Shown piece by piece: positions 44,993 to 52,761 of a stretch of 64,000 bases of DNA. The notes under the pieces are model-generated. The model saw nothing but the letters and a program-made list of their open reading frames with translations, did not search any database and was not told the DNA's origin. A program made the translations under genes and the position numbers. The first letter of the stretch is position 1. Every line of letters starts with the position of its first letter. Location of the stretch: assembly GCA_900129675.1 (NCBI GenBank), contig FSRD01000001.1:2655501-2719500 (forward strand), read 5' to 3'. The stretch is from Bradyrhizobium erythrophlei. Its GTDB lineage: Bacteria > Pseudomonadota > Alphaproteobacteria > Rhizobiales > Xanthobacteraceae.

Positions 44993-44997
44993 GAGTC

Positions 44998-45783
44998 TCA
45001 AAACCGCGGCGGCCGCTTCTCCGCGAACGCCCTGATGCCTTCCTTGATCTCTTCGCCGCGCATGCTCTCGCGATGACGCTGGTCGGCGGCGGCCTCATCG
45101 AGCTTGCCGTGGGCGATCTCGTTGATGGCGCGCTTCATGCCGGCCATCGCCACCGGCGCGTTGCCGGCGAGGATAGCGGCGAGCTTGTCGACTTCCTCGT
45201 CCAGCGATTCCAGCGGCACCATCGCGGTGAGATAGCCGATCCGCAGCATTTCCGGTGCGCTGATCTTTTGCGCGGTCAGGAACAACTTCTTGGCATTGTC
45301 GGCGCCGAGCCGCGATACATAGCGGGCGATGCCGCCCTTGTAATAATGCAGGCCCAGCCGCGCCGCCGGCATGAACATCTCCGATGTGTCGACCCCGATG
45401 CGGAAATCGCAGGCCAGCGCCAGATCGGTCGCGCCGCCATAGACGCCGCCATTGAGCCGGCAGATCGTCGGCACGCCGAGATCCTCCAGCCGGTTGACCA
45501 CCACTTCGAACGCCGAGCCGGCGCTCTGCTCTTCCCTGGCGCTGGTCGCGCGCTCGGCGACCGAGTTGAGATCGTAGCCGGCGCTGAAGGCGCGGCCGGT
45601 GCCGGTCAAGACCAGCACGCGGATCGCGGGATCGGCCTCGATCCGATCGAACAGCTTTACGAGGTCGCCGAGGTCTTCCGCCTGCAGCCGGTTCAGATGT
45701 TTTGGCCGGTTGAGGCGGATGGTGGCGCGGGGGCCTGATAGCTCGAGCACCGGCGCGGTTGCCGTCTCGGCGGCGTCGGACAT
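44998..45783 (-). CDS. Enoyl-CoA hydratase/isomerase family protein
   Basis: 261 aa from ATG 45783, with GGAG 7-10 nt upstream; an ATG four codons earlier overlaps that site. Crotonase signature: AFSAGYDLNSVAER and RLNGGVYGGATDLALACDFRIG. Ala-Gly-Tyr-Asp at the first oxyanion strand is typical of isomerase-like members. The C-terminus (RGEEIKEGIRAFAEKRPPRF) is normal. It lies 14 bp from the next minus-strand gene, which is an ion channel, so their pairing is probably accidental. Confidence 0.88.
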   Translation of the reverse strand: MSDAAETATAPVLELSGPRATIRLNRPKHLNRLQAEDLGDLVKLFDRIEADPAIRVLVLTGTGRAFSAGYDLNSVAERATSAREEQSAGSAFEVVVNRLEDLGVPTICRLNGGVYGGATDLALACDFRIGVDTSEMFMPAARLGLHYYKGGIARYVSRLGADNAKKLFLTAQKISAPEMLRIGYLTAMVPLESLDEEVDKLAAILAGNAPVAMAGMKRAINEIAHGKLDEAAADQRHRESMRGEEIKEGIRAFAEKRPPRF

Positions 45784-45797
45784 GGTTTTCTCCATTG

Positions 45798-46910
45798 TTA
45801 TTTGTTTTCGAGCGCACGCCGCCTGGCCTCGGCGTCGATGGTTTCGGCGAGATCGGGATGCCGCGCCATCAAGAGGCGGAAGTCGACGAGATCGAGCACC
45901 AGAAGCTTCGACAGCCGCGTGGTGGTGATATTGGCGGAGCGCAGATTATTGCCGAGCAGCGCCATCTCGCCGAAAAACGCGCCTTCGCCGAGCGCGACCT
46001 TCTTGCCGGGCAGATCAACCTCGACCTCGCCGGCGGCGATGAAATACATGCAGTCGCCGGTCTGGCCCTTGCGGATGATCATGGTGCGCGGCGGCAGATC
46101 CATGGTGCGCAGCATGTGAGTCACGTCGGCGATCGCAGCCGGGCCGAGGGCGGCGAAGAACGGAACCTTGCTGACGGATTCCCAGGTCTTGAGGAAATTG
46201 TCGCGGCGCGTTTCCGCGGCGAAACCGGTGGCGAGGATGCCGGTCCAGAGCCCGAACACGCCGAGGCCCGAGATCATGACCAGCGCGGCCACCAGGCGGC
46301 CGAGCGGCGTGATCGGCACCACGTCGCCATACCCGGTCGTGGTCAATGTCACGACCGCCCACCACAGCGCATCCGGCACGCTGCCGAAAGTGGCCGGCTG
46401 GACGTCGTGTTCGAGGAAATACTCGGCTACCGATGCGAGAAACACCACCGTCAGGAAGATCACCAGCACGCTCAACAGCGGGCCGGATTCCTGCACCAGC
46501 ACGCGGCGCAATTGCCGCAGTCCGGGAATTCCCGGAACCACCTTGAGCACCCACAAGATGCTCAGCAGCCACGCCGTCTTGGGGTCGACGCCGCAGACGA
46601 TCGCCAGCGGCACTGCGACCGCACCGGCGGCGTCGACCAGCCCGCGCCCGGAAAGCGCGTAGGCCCATCCGCGTTGCGACCGCATGGCGTCGCGCAGCCG
46701 CACCACCCATTCGAATACGAAGTAGGCGAGACAGCCCCACAACACCGCATCGACCCAGTGATGCGCCGCCTCATAGGCCGGGGTGACCGTCAGCATCACC
46801 ATCATGCCGACGCCGATGATCACCGCGACATAGGCCGCGTTGGTCATGTTGCGGCCGGCCGTTGCGGTGATGAAATGGGCCAGAGCCGGGTGAATGAGCC
46901 GCTTGGACAT
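45798..46910 (-). CDS. Cyclic-nucleotide-gated K+ channel (MlotiK1-like)
   Basis: 370 aa from ATG 46910; no good ribosome-binding site is visible, and a TTG at 46937 is possible. Six membrane segments precede a C-terminal cyclic-nucleotide-binding domain. The pore helix and filter read WWAVVTLTTTGYGD (about residues 185-198). The binding domain has the phosphate-binding cassette GAFFGEMALLGNNLRSA (about 315-331) with the Arg that contacts the cyclic phosphate. Motifs and order match the Mesorhizobium loti channel MlotiK1. It should be an inner-membrane K+ channel opened by cAMP. It is divergent from another cyclic-nucleotide-domain gene. Confidence 0.92.
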   Translation of the reverse strand: MSKRLIHPALAHFITATAGRNMTNAAYVAVIIGVGMMVMLTVTPAYEAAHHWVDAVLWGCLAYFVFEWVVRLRDAMRSQRGWAYALSGRGLVDAAGAVAVPLAIVCGVDPKTAWLLSILWVLKVVPGIPGLRQLRRVLVQESGPLLSVLVIFLTVVFLASVAEYFLEHDVQPATFGSVPDALWWAVVTLTTTGYGDVVPITPLGRLVAALVMISGLGVFGLWTGILATGFAAETRRDNFLKTWESVSKVPFFAALGPAAIADVTHMLRTMDLPPRTMIIRKGQTGDCMYFIAAGEVEVDLPGKKVALGEGAFFGEMALLGNNLRSANITTTRLSKLLVLDLVDFRLLMARHPDLAETIDAEARRRALENK

Positions 46911-47252
46911 CGGGGGAATGGCGCCTGATCGGTGCAAAAAAGCTGTTAGCGGTCATGCCAAAGCGTGACCGGTCCGGCAAGGTGCCCGCCCCCGGGGAGG
47001 CCGTCAACGACGGCCGAAAAACAGCGCTGCCGGCGGGGGACCGGCCGATGCCATCAGCGGCGACGCCGGACCTCGCCGGTTTGGACGCCGCCGCCCGGCA
47101 AGGTTGGCAGGAAAATTGACCGGGATCTGTGAGAATCCCGACAAAACGTCGTTTTTTCACCGTATATCAAAAGATGCCCGTCAACATTACGATGGCAGCG
47201 CGGCGGATACGGAATCGCGAAAACATTCATTGGTTAGAATTGGTTGGCTCCC
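46911..47252. other. Divergent intergenic region, 342 bp
   Basis: GC-rich with a C/G-rich run near 46990-47030, and an AT-rich part (47140-47240) containing ACGTCGTTTTTTCACC and CGTATATCAAAAG. Promoters for both divergent genes should be here. I see no convincing reading frame and no perfect CRP-type palindrome. Confidence 0.5.
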
Positions 47253-47918
47253 ATGGATACGTCCCATCTGGCACAACACGCCGGAACCGCCGGCGCACTT
47301 TTCGCGTCCATCTTCGTGGTCGCCACCACGACGATGCGGACCATGATCCCGTTGCGGGTGTTCGGTATTCTCGCCAACGTCGTCCTGTTCGCGACGGCCA
47401 TTCCGATCCATAATTACCTGGTCATGGTGGTGCAGGCGGCGATGCTGGTGGTCAATTCGTATCGGCTGCACCAGATGCTGCAACTGGTCCGCGACGTGAA
47501 GAAATCCGTCAACAGCGATCTGTCGATGGATTGGCTGAAGCCGTTCATGACCGAGCGCAATTGCACGGCCGGGGAAGTCCTGTTCTACAAGGACGAGAAG
47601 GCCGAAGACATGCTCTATATCGTGAGCGGCCGCTTTCGGCTGGTCGAGTCCGGCATCGAATTGCCGGTTGGCGCCATCGTCGGCGAACTCGGCATGCTGT
47701 CGCCGTCGAACACGCGAACCCAGTCGCTCGAATGCGTCGAGGCCGGTCGCATCCTGAGCGTCAGCTATAGCAAGGTCGAGGAGCTTTACGTGCAGAATCC
47801 CGCCTTCGGCTTCTACTTCCTTCGTCTCTCCAGCGCCCGGCTGTTTCAGAACCTCGACGCGCTGGAAAAGCGGTTGGCGCAGCAGATTGCAAAAAACGCC
47901 GAAGCGAAGCCGGCTTGA
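47253..47918 (+). CDS. Membrane-anchored cyclic-nucleotide-binding protein
   Basis: 221 aa from ATG 47253. Two to three membrane helices lie in residues 11-70 (AGALFASIFVVATTTM, VFGILANVVLFATAIP, VMVVQAAMLVV). The rest is one CRP-like domain: GEVLFYKDEKAEDMLYIVSG, then GAIVGELGMLSPSNTRTQSL with the cassette Glu and Arg. There is no DNA-binding or enzymatic domain, so it resembles Popeye-like or regulator-only cNMP proteins. It is back to back with the K+ channel, suggesting a shared second messenger. Confidence 0.83.
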   Translation: MDTSHLAQHAGTAGALFASIFVVATTTMRTMIPLRVFGILANVVLFATAIPIHNYLVMVVQAAMLVVNSYRLHQMLQLVRDVKKSVNSDLSMDWLKPFMTERNCTAGEVLFYKDEKAEDMLYIVSGRFRLVESGIELPVGAIVGELGMLSPSNTRTQSLECVEAGRILSVSYSKVEELYVQNPAFGFYFLRLSSARLFQNLDALEKRLAQQIAKNAEAKPA

Positions 47919-47935
47919 GTACTGGGAGCGCGACA

Positions 47936-48820
47936 GTGTCAGACGACGGCGTTCTGTCTTCGTTGCGTTATCTGTTCGCCGATCTGATCGGCGAGGAGGA
48001 CGATACGCCGCCGTTTCTTCCGGAGGGATTGCCGGAAGCGGTTGCGCCGGTGGCCAGCGACGCCATCCATACGCTGATCGACTATCAGAGCACGGCTTAC
48101 GCGCAGCTCTATGTCGACCGGTTGCGGCGGTTCGTCGGCCGCCGCGGCGTCGATGATGCGATGCTGGGCGAGATCGCGCGGCTGATGGCCGCGCGCATGA
48201 GCTACGAAGATCCGATCCGGATCGCGCAATTGAAGCTTGCCGAAATCACCGACGCCGCCGGCAATCCGCAGCTTCAATCAACCCGCGATGTCAGGAAATT
48301 CCGGCTGGATGAACTGATCAGCGCGCTCCCCGCCATTGTCGCCGAGTATGTGCTCGATGCGCTTGAATGGGTGGGCTGGCTGCACAAGCCGGTTTCGATC
48401 AGCTTCAGCGCGGCAAGCCGGCTGGGAATTCGCCGATTGAAGCTCGAGGCGTCGCTGAAGCGGTGGCGGCGGTACTCGGTGCGCTATACCAAGGAACGGG
48501 TCTGGGTCGAACGCTGGCTGCACATGATCGACCGCAGCCTGACCAAGCAGCCGGCGGCCGCATCCACGATCGTGCAGACCGCGGGCATGATCGAGGGCTA
48601 TGGCGACCCCTATCGCCAGGGCATCGCGGACTGGAACGCGATCATCGACGGCCTCGCCAAGCCGACCTTCGACGGTGTGCTCGCGTTGTCGGATCTTGCC
48701 GGCGCGATTGCCGAAGCGCGTGCGGCGGCGCTGCCCGATCCGCGCCAAGCCGCACTGAAGCGCAAGATCGCGGAAATCCGGGCGCGGGTGCCTGCCGCCA
48801 CAAACGCCGCGGCCGGGTGA
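47936..48820 (+). CDS. Free-standing DUF6537-like protein
   Basis: 294 aa from a GTG at 47936 with GGGAG 7 nt upstream; a TTG at 47915 overlaps the previous stop. Segments such as YQSTAYAQLYVDRLRRFV, IARLMAARMSYEDPIRIAQL and GYGDPYRQGIADW resemble the C-terminal DUF6537 region that is usually fused to indolepyruvate:ferredoxin oxidoreductase. Here no oxidoreductase, ThDP or iron-sulfur domain is present. It may work with an oxidoreductase encoded elsewhere. It follows the cyclic-nucleotide gene by 17 bp and is probably co-transcribed. Confidence 0.6.
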   Translation: MSDDGVLSSLRYLFADLIGEEDDTPPFLPEGLPEAVAPVASDAIHTLIDYQSTAYAQLYVDRLRRFVGRRGVDDAMLGEIARLMAARMSYEDPIRIAQLKLAEITDAAGNPQLQSTRDVRKFRLDELISALPAIVAEYVLDALEWVGWLHKPVSISFSAASRLGIRRLKLEASLKRWRRYSVRYTKERVWVERWLHMIDRSLTKQPAAASTIVQTAGMIEGYGDPYRQGIADWNAIIDGLAKPTFDGVLALSDLAGAIAEARAAALPDPRQAALKRKIAEIRARVPAATNAAAG

Positions 48821-48931
48821 TGTTCCGTGCCGGCAGGAAATTGAAGTGCCGTCATCAATTGACGTTCCTTGCCGTTTCAGCTGCGTTGACTGGCTGGCGA
48901 CGTCCGGCGAGACGCCTGCGAACGCGCCGCG

Positions 48932-49174
48932 TCATTCCGCCGCATCCGGGCCGCCCTGCGTGTGCCCGTCCGGCCCGCGGTTGAAGACACCATAATTGCT
49001 GGACTTTATGCCCGAGACGCCGTCGGCGCCGCCGGCCCCCAGCCCGTGCCGTAAAAGTTCGCGCACGGCCGCCGCCCGGGTTGGCATGCGGTGTTGGAAG
49101 CGAAAATCGTCGACTAAAGCCAGTTCCTCCGGAGACAGCATGACCTGCAGTCGCTCTCCACGCATCTCACTCAT
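48932..49174 (-). CDS. Small ribbon-helix-helix-like protein
   Basis: 80 aa from ATG 49174 (MSEMRGERLQVMLSPEELAL); an earlier in-frame start at 49198 is weaker. A short beta strand (RLQVML) followed by two helices (SPEELALVDDFRFQHR and TRAAAVRELLRHGL) fits an RHH/CopG-type DNA-binding fold or antitoxin. The tail from about residue 50 is disordered. No toxin gene adjoins it, so a stand-alone regulator is the simplest reading. Confidence 0.68.
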   Translation of the reverse strand: MSEMRGERLQVMLSPEELALVDDFRFQHRMPTRAAAVRELLRHGLGAGGADGVSGIKSSNYGVFNRGPDGHTQGGPDAAE

Positions 49175-49347
49175 GGTGACGCACCCAAAGTTAGCCAATT
49201 GAGTAATTTGCTAAACGAGGCAACTCGACGCCGGTTCCATCAATTGAGGCAACTGTGTCAATTTAGCAAAATACTCAAGTAAAAACAATAACTTATGACA
49301 TTGCATCCGGCGCTGCCCGGGCTATATTTTTGTCTTGGGAGGACGCC

Positions 49348-49506
49348 ATGACTGACCCCGTCAAGCTACCCCGCAAACTTTCAGACGAGCCGGAGGCGCC
49401 GAAGCCGCGGCGGCCGAGCCACCAGAAGGTCATCGACCAGCTCGACCGCTGGGCCAACAGCCCTGGTCTCCAACCGCCGGGATTGTCCGATGAGAAAACG
49501 ATCTGA
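49348..49506 (+). CDS. Small hypothetical protein (52 aa)
   Basis: Begins MTDPVKLPRKLSDEPEAPK, Pro/Lys/Arg-rich, then HQKVIDQLDRWANSPGL, a short helix. ATG follows GGGAGGACGCC, a strong ribosome-binding site. The stop overlaps the next ORF by 17 nt, so the two are probably translationally coupled. Charged, soluble, no known domain. Confidence 0.6.
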   Translation: MTDPVKLPRKLSDEPEAPKPRRPSHQKVIDQLDRWANSPGLQPPGLSDEKTI

Positions 49507-49666
49507 GCCGCATTCATTCGAGCAACGGCTGGAAGCATACAGGCAAAGGCTCGAGGCCGAAGCCGCCAGGCTGCCACGCGGAAGCGAGCGCGATGAGATT
49601 ATGAAACGCATCGAGCTGCTTCAGCGGGCTGCCGACATCAACAGTTGGCTCTCGCAACACGCGTAG
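49490..49666 (+). CDS. Small hypothetical protein (58 aa), overlapping the previous ORF
   Basis: Begins MRKRSEPHSFEQRLEAYRQR. It is a long amphipathic helix rich in Arg, Glu and Leu, followed by RDEIMKRIELLQRAADINSW. It starts inside the preceding ORF in another frame and ends 27 bp before a terminator. The helical, charged nature suggests a coiled coil. Function unknown; the terminator and the coupled start support it being real. Confidence 0.6.
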   Translation: MRKRSEPHSFEQRLEAYRQRLEAEAARLPRGSERDEIMKRIELLQRAADINSWLSQHA

Positions 49667-49693
49667 GCTTGCTTGAATGTTGCGCTTGAGGCG

Positions 49694-49724
49694 AAAAAAT
49701 GCCGGCGATAGGCCGGCATTTTTT
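49694..49724. terminator. Bidirectional rho-independent terminator
   Basis: AAAAAATGCCGGC / GCCGGCATTTTTT perfect stem of about 13 bp with a 5-nt loop. It lies between the plus-strand small ORFs and the convergent TAXI gene and has T runs both ways. Confidence 0.92.
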
Positions 49725-49746
49725 GTTTGCGGGACCGGAGTGTTCC

Positions 49747-51147
49747 CTACGCGCTCTGCGCGGTCTTCACGGCAACCACATTGTCGTCCTGGGATGGTGG
49801 GTGCCGCTTCAGATGATCGCGGCGCATGCCGATCTCGTCGCGGACGAATTCATAGCCAAGCTTGAACGTGTCCAGCCCGTCGCTCGAGATTGTGCCGTCG
49901 CGCAGGCCTATCACCGCGCCGCGCAATATCCCCTCGAGTTCGTCCTGCAGTTCGTCGAGCGCATCGAGGGATTTGGCGTACTCCATCCGCTCGCCGATAT
50001 CGAGGATGGCAGTCGCAAGCTCGCCGGCCTTCTCCGGCGCGACCCGCGTGATCTTGGTGTAGATGCCGGCGAAGATCGACCCGATGACGCTGAGCGCCGC
50101 CACACCCAGATACATCACGTCGCTATAGCGATCCATGAACGATTTGGTGTCGTCGTTGATGTATTCGGCAGCCCCCTGATGCGCGACAACAAAGGCGTCC
50201 TTGTCGGTTTCGGCGGGTTCGATCTTGGAGGCGAAGCCGTCGTCCAGCGCAAGCTCGGCCTTGTTCTCGTAGATGATGCGCGCGAGGTCGCCCGCAGTGG
50301 TCGTCGACAGCCTGGATTGCGCGACCAGCAGCCACTCGAGCCCGATGGTATCGACGTCGTCGTCGGGGACCGCCGGCGAGGAGGACAGCATGCCGGTCGC
50401 CACCGTCTCTTCGGAGAGCGCCGGATATTTCCTGGCCAGCGCTTTCGCCGCGTCGATCGCGTTCAGGGTAAAGCCGCCGTGCTTGGCATATTGCTCGTAG
50501 CTCTTGTCCTTCATCATCTTCGAGGCGTGTGCGATCGCGATCACGACGCCGAAGCCTGACGCAAAAAGCTTGTCGAAGGTCGTATTGGGCGGGGCCATCT
50601 GGACCCGGGACGCGGCGTCGGCGTTATCCGAGAGTTCGAGAACAGTGCGGACAAACGCGACGCTGTTTTCGCCGTCGGCGAGCACGGCGATCTTCTTTTT
50701 CCTCAAATCGGCGACGGACTTGATCTTCCTGCCGCCGGGGGTCAGCACCAGCACCACGTCATGTTCGAGGATCGCGAGCGCGCGCGCACGGGCCGGGATC
50801 TTGGCGTCGGTGCGCAGGATCGCCAGATTGGCTTCCTTGCGGTCGAACTGCGCCAGCGCCTTGGCATTGTCGCCGTTGGGTACGATCTTGAGCCGCAGCC
50901 GCGACGAATTGTTCTTCAGCAGCGCGGCAAGCCTGGCGGCGAAACGGGTCTCGGGACCGTTGGCCTCGCCGACGGCAAACACCAGCGTTTCGGAATTTCG
51001 CAGCCAGACCCGGCCACCCCACACCGTGGCGGCGGTCAGAATCAGCGTCAGGATGGAGAAGATGATGATCTGGGTGCGGTTGCTTTTGACGACCCGCGAT
51101 CGCCGAGGCCGAATTTCCGGATCCGGCGTTTGGGCTTCGGCGCTCAT
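49747..51147 (-). CDS. TAXI-family TRAP-type solute-binding protein with membrane anchors
   Basis: 466 aa. A cytoplasmic Arg-rich start is followed by one membrane helix (about residues 26-45: IIIFSILTLILTAATVW) instead of a cleavable signal. The NMT1/TAXI binding domain spans about 55-325 (LVFAVGEANGPETRF, IAIAHASKMM). A second membrane helix is at about 342-362 (VMYLGVAALSVIGSIFAGIY), then about 100 soluble residues. The two-helix architecture with a cytoplasmic tail is not a normal free TRAP receptor and suggests a sensor or anchored receptor. No TRAP permease adjoins it. Confidence 0.82.
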   Translation of the reverse strand: MSAEAQTPDPEIRPRRSRVVKSNRTQIIIFSILTLILTAATVWGGRVWLRNSETLVFAVGEANGPETRFAARLAALLKNNSSRLRLKIVPNGDNAKALAQFDRKEANLAILRTDAKIPARARALAILEHDVVLVLTPGGRKIKSVADLRKKKIAVLADGENSVAFVRTVLELSDNADAASRVQMAPPNTTFDKLFASGFGVVIAIAHASKMMKDKSYEQYAKHGGFTLNAIDAAKALARKYPALSEETVATGMLSSSPAVPDDDVDTIGLEWLLVAQSRLSTTTAGDLARIIYENKAELALDDGFASKIEPAETDKDAFVVAHQGAAEYINDDTKSFMDRYSDVMYLGVAALSVIGSIFAGIYTKITRVAPEKAGELATAILDIGERMEYAKSLDALDELQDELEGILRGAVIGLRDGTISSDGLDTFKLGYEFVRDEIGMRRDHLKRHPPSQDDNVVAVKTAQSA

Positions 51148-51528
51148 GGCTCACACCCTGTCGGGGACGTCATGCCGCCATCGCAGCGCCGCAGGCCGTC
51201 CGAAAGAATTTGTAAATGCCTAAAAAAGAACGATAATTTGCCTGCGCGCGATACTATCCCGCCCCGGCCGGATTGCAAACCGGCCCCGGAGGTAACCTTA
51301 CCAGCGAAAGCCACGCGCGTGGCCGTGGTATCGCCGTTCGGCCACACCATGTGTATTTCGTACGACCTACAGGTGCATTCCGGTCCGGGAGGTGCCATAA
51401 ATCATGAATAACGGCAGCGTTCGAATTGTCCGGGTTTGACAAGAAAATTGTGCTGACAGCCTAGACCACCGGTTTTTTTGCCACCTCTTCAGTCCGAGCA
51501 AAGGGCGTCAGCTTTGTTGTTTCCTTCC
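51148..51528. other. Intergenic region, 381 bp
   Basis: No convincing frame, palindrome or repeat was seen. Short minus-strand frames here lack ribosome-binding sites and recognisable features. Confidence 0.5.
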
Positions 51529-51915
51529 ATGTCGTCGTCGGTTCCGGTTGGTTTGTTGGTGGGGTGGATGTTGCTTCTCACGGTGAAGCACATCATCGCC
51601 GATTTTGTGCTGCAAACTTCCTGGATGGCGATCGGCAAGGACCAGAAGACCGGCTGGGCGATGCCGCTGCTGGCGCATTGTCTGGTGCATCTCGCCGTGG
51701 CGATGGCGCTGATCCTGATCGTTGCGCCGCGGTTCTGGTTCGTCGCGCTGATCGATTTCGCCATTCACATCACGGTCGACCGCGCCAAGGGGATTTGCGC
51801 CTCGCGCTTCGGCGTGCAGCAGGAACATCCGTGGTTCTGGACGCTGATCGGCGTCGACCAGGCGCTGCATCATCTCACCGGCTTCGGCCTGTCGATCTTC
51901 ATGGCGGCGAATTAA
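51529..51915 (+). CDS. DUF3307-family membrane protein
   Basis: 128 aa from ATG 51529. Helices at about residues 8-28, 45-66 and 71-82. HIIADFVLQT (about 22-31) and HCLVHL, HITVDRAKG and VDQALHHLT near the end form the conserved His/Asp pattern of DUF3307. No function is established for the family; nuclease or toxin-antitoxin neighbourhoods reported for it are absent here. It overlaps the convergent GNAT gene by 4 bp. Confidence 0.78.
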   Translation: MSSSVPVGLLVGWMLLLTVKHIIADFVLQTSWMAIGKDQKTGWAMPLLAHCLVHLAVAMALILIVAPRFWFVALIDFAIHITVDRAKGICASRFGVQQEHPWFWTLIGVDQALHHLTGFGLSIFMAAN

Positions 51916-52373
51916 GCGTCCCGGAAAAACACGCTCATCTGGTGCGGCCCGACCTTTCGCTCGGATATGGTCCAGCCCAGCGCTTCGTAGAAACGCGTCA
52001 TCCGCGGCCGCGCGCAGAGATGGACGCGGCTGACACCGAGCGCAAAACAATCCTGCGCCGCGCGATCGACCAGTGCTGCGCCGAAGCCGTGCCGGCGCGC
52101 GACCTCCTCGACCCAGACGGCGGCGACCCAGGGCGTCAGTTGCGGCCGCTCCGCGAGGTCGGAGGCGATCACCGACGACGTTCCGAGGAATGTCCCGCCA
52201 TCATGCGCGACCAGCGCGAACGGAATCGGCGCGGCGTCCATGTTTTCGCACAGGCGCCCGGAAATAGTGTCGAGTGGCGTGCCGCTGGCTTCCCACCACG
52301 CCTGCCAGATCCGTTTCGCCACGGTGTCGAAGAATTCCGGACGTTGGCGAAGGTCGGAGATGGTGAAAGACAT
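51912..52373 (-). CDS. GNAT-family N-acetyltransferase
   Basis: 153 aa. VWVEEVARRHGFGAALVDRA (about residues 86-105) carries the acetyl-CoA motif (R-x-x-G-x-G/A), and VHLCARPRMTRFYEALGW is the last strand-helix unit with the typical FYExLGW. Complete for this family. The acceptor is unknown. Convergent overlap of 4 bp with the DUF3307 gene. Confidence 0.87.
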   Translation of the reverse strand: MSFTISDLRQRPEFFDTVAKRIWQAWWEASGTPLDTISGRLCENMDAAPIPFALVAHDGGTFLGTSSVIASDLAERPQLTPWVAAVWVEEVARRHGFGAALVDRAAQDCFALGVSRVHLCARPRMTRFYEALGWTISERKVGPHQMSVFFRDA

Positions 52374-52761
52374 TTCCTGGTCTCAGGGTATCGCGTCGCT
52401 TGCTTTATCTTACCCGCCGCTGGAGGGGGAGGGTGGACGCGAATGAAATGAGCGGCGGGGGCCTTAGAAACCCGTTTCTATCGGCGCGGCCAAGCGTCGG
52501 CCATGCCGCCCACGCCTGTTCCAACTCGCTCATCGGCCTCATCGGGCGGATTTGGCAGCATAAAGCGGTGCAGCAAAAAATGAAAAACGCTGCCGCCCGA
52601 TACGCGGATGCCGGGCGGTCCCGCGATCCCCCGATCCCGGGCGCCAGGGGAACCGGAAAAAGTTCTAAGAGCAGCAACGTGGGAAGTCCGCCCTAGTGCT
52701 TGCATGATTGGCAGCCATACTTGGCGGCGTGAGGCGGGCCGTTCTGTAATGGAGATCGATA
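52374..52761. other. Intergenic region, 388 bp
   Basis: Contains GC-rich runs (near 52420-52445 and 52620-52650) but no family of palindrome seen elsewhere in this window. Small frames on both strands are not supported by ribosome-binding sites. Confidence 0.45.

Noticed and set aside
48932..49174. Toxin-antitoxin module with the RHH-like protein
   Set aside because: No toxin-like gene is adjacent on either strand; the nearby small ORFs are transcribed away from it and lack toxin motifs.
52405..52705. Small minus-strand frames upstream of the DUF4239-like gene
   Set aside because: No ribosome-binding site, no recognisable domain, and they overlap one another in different frames.
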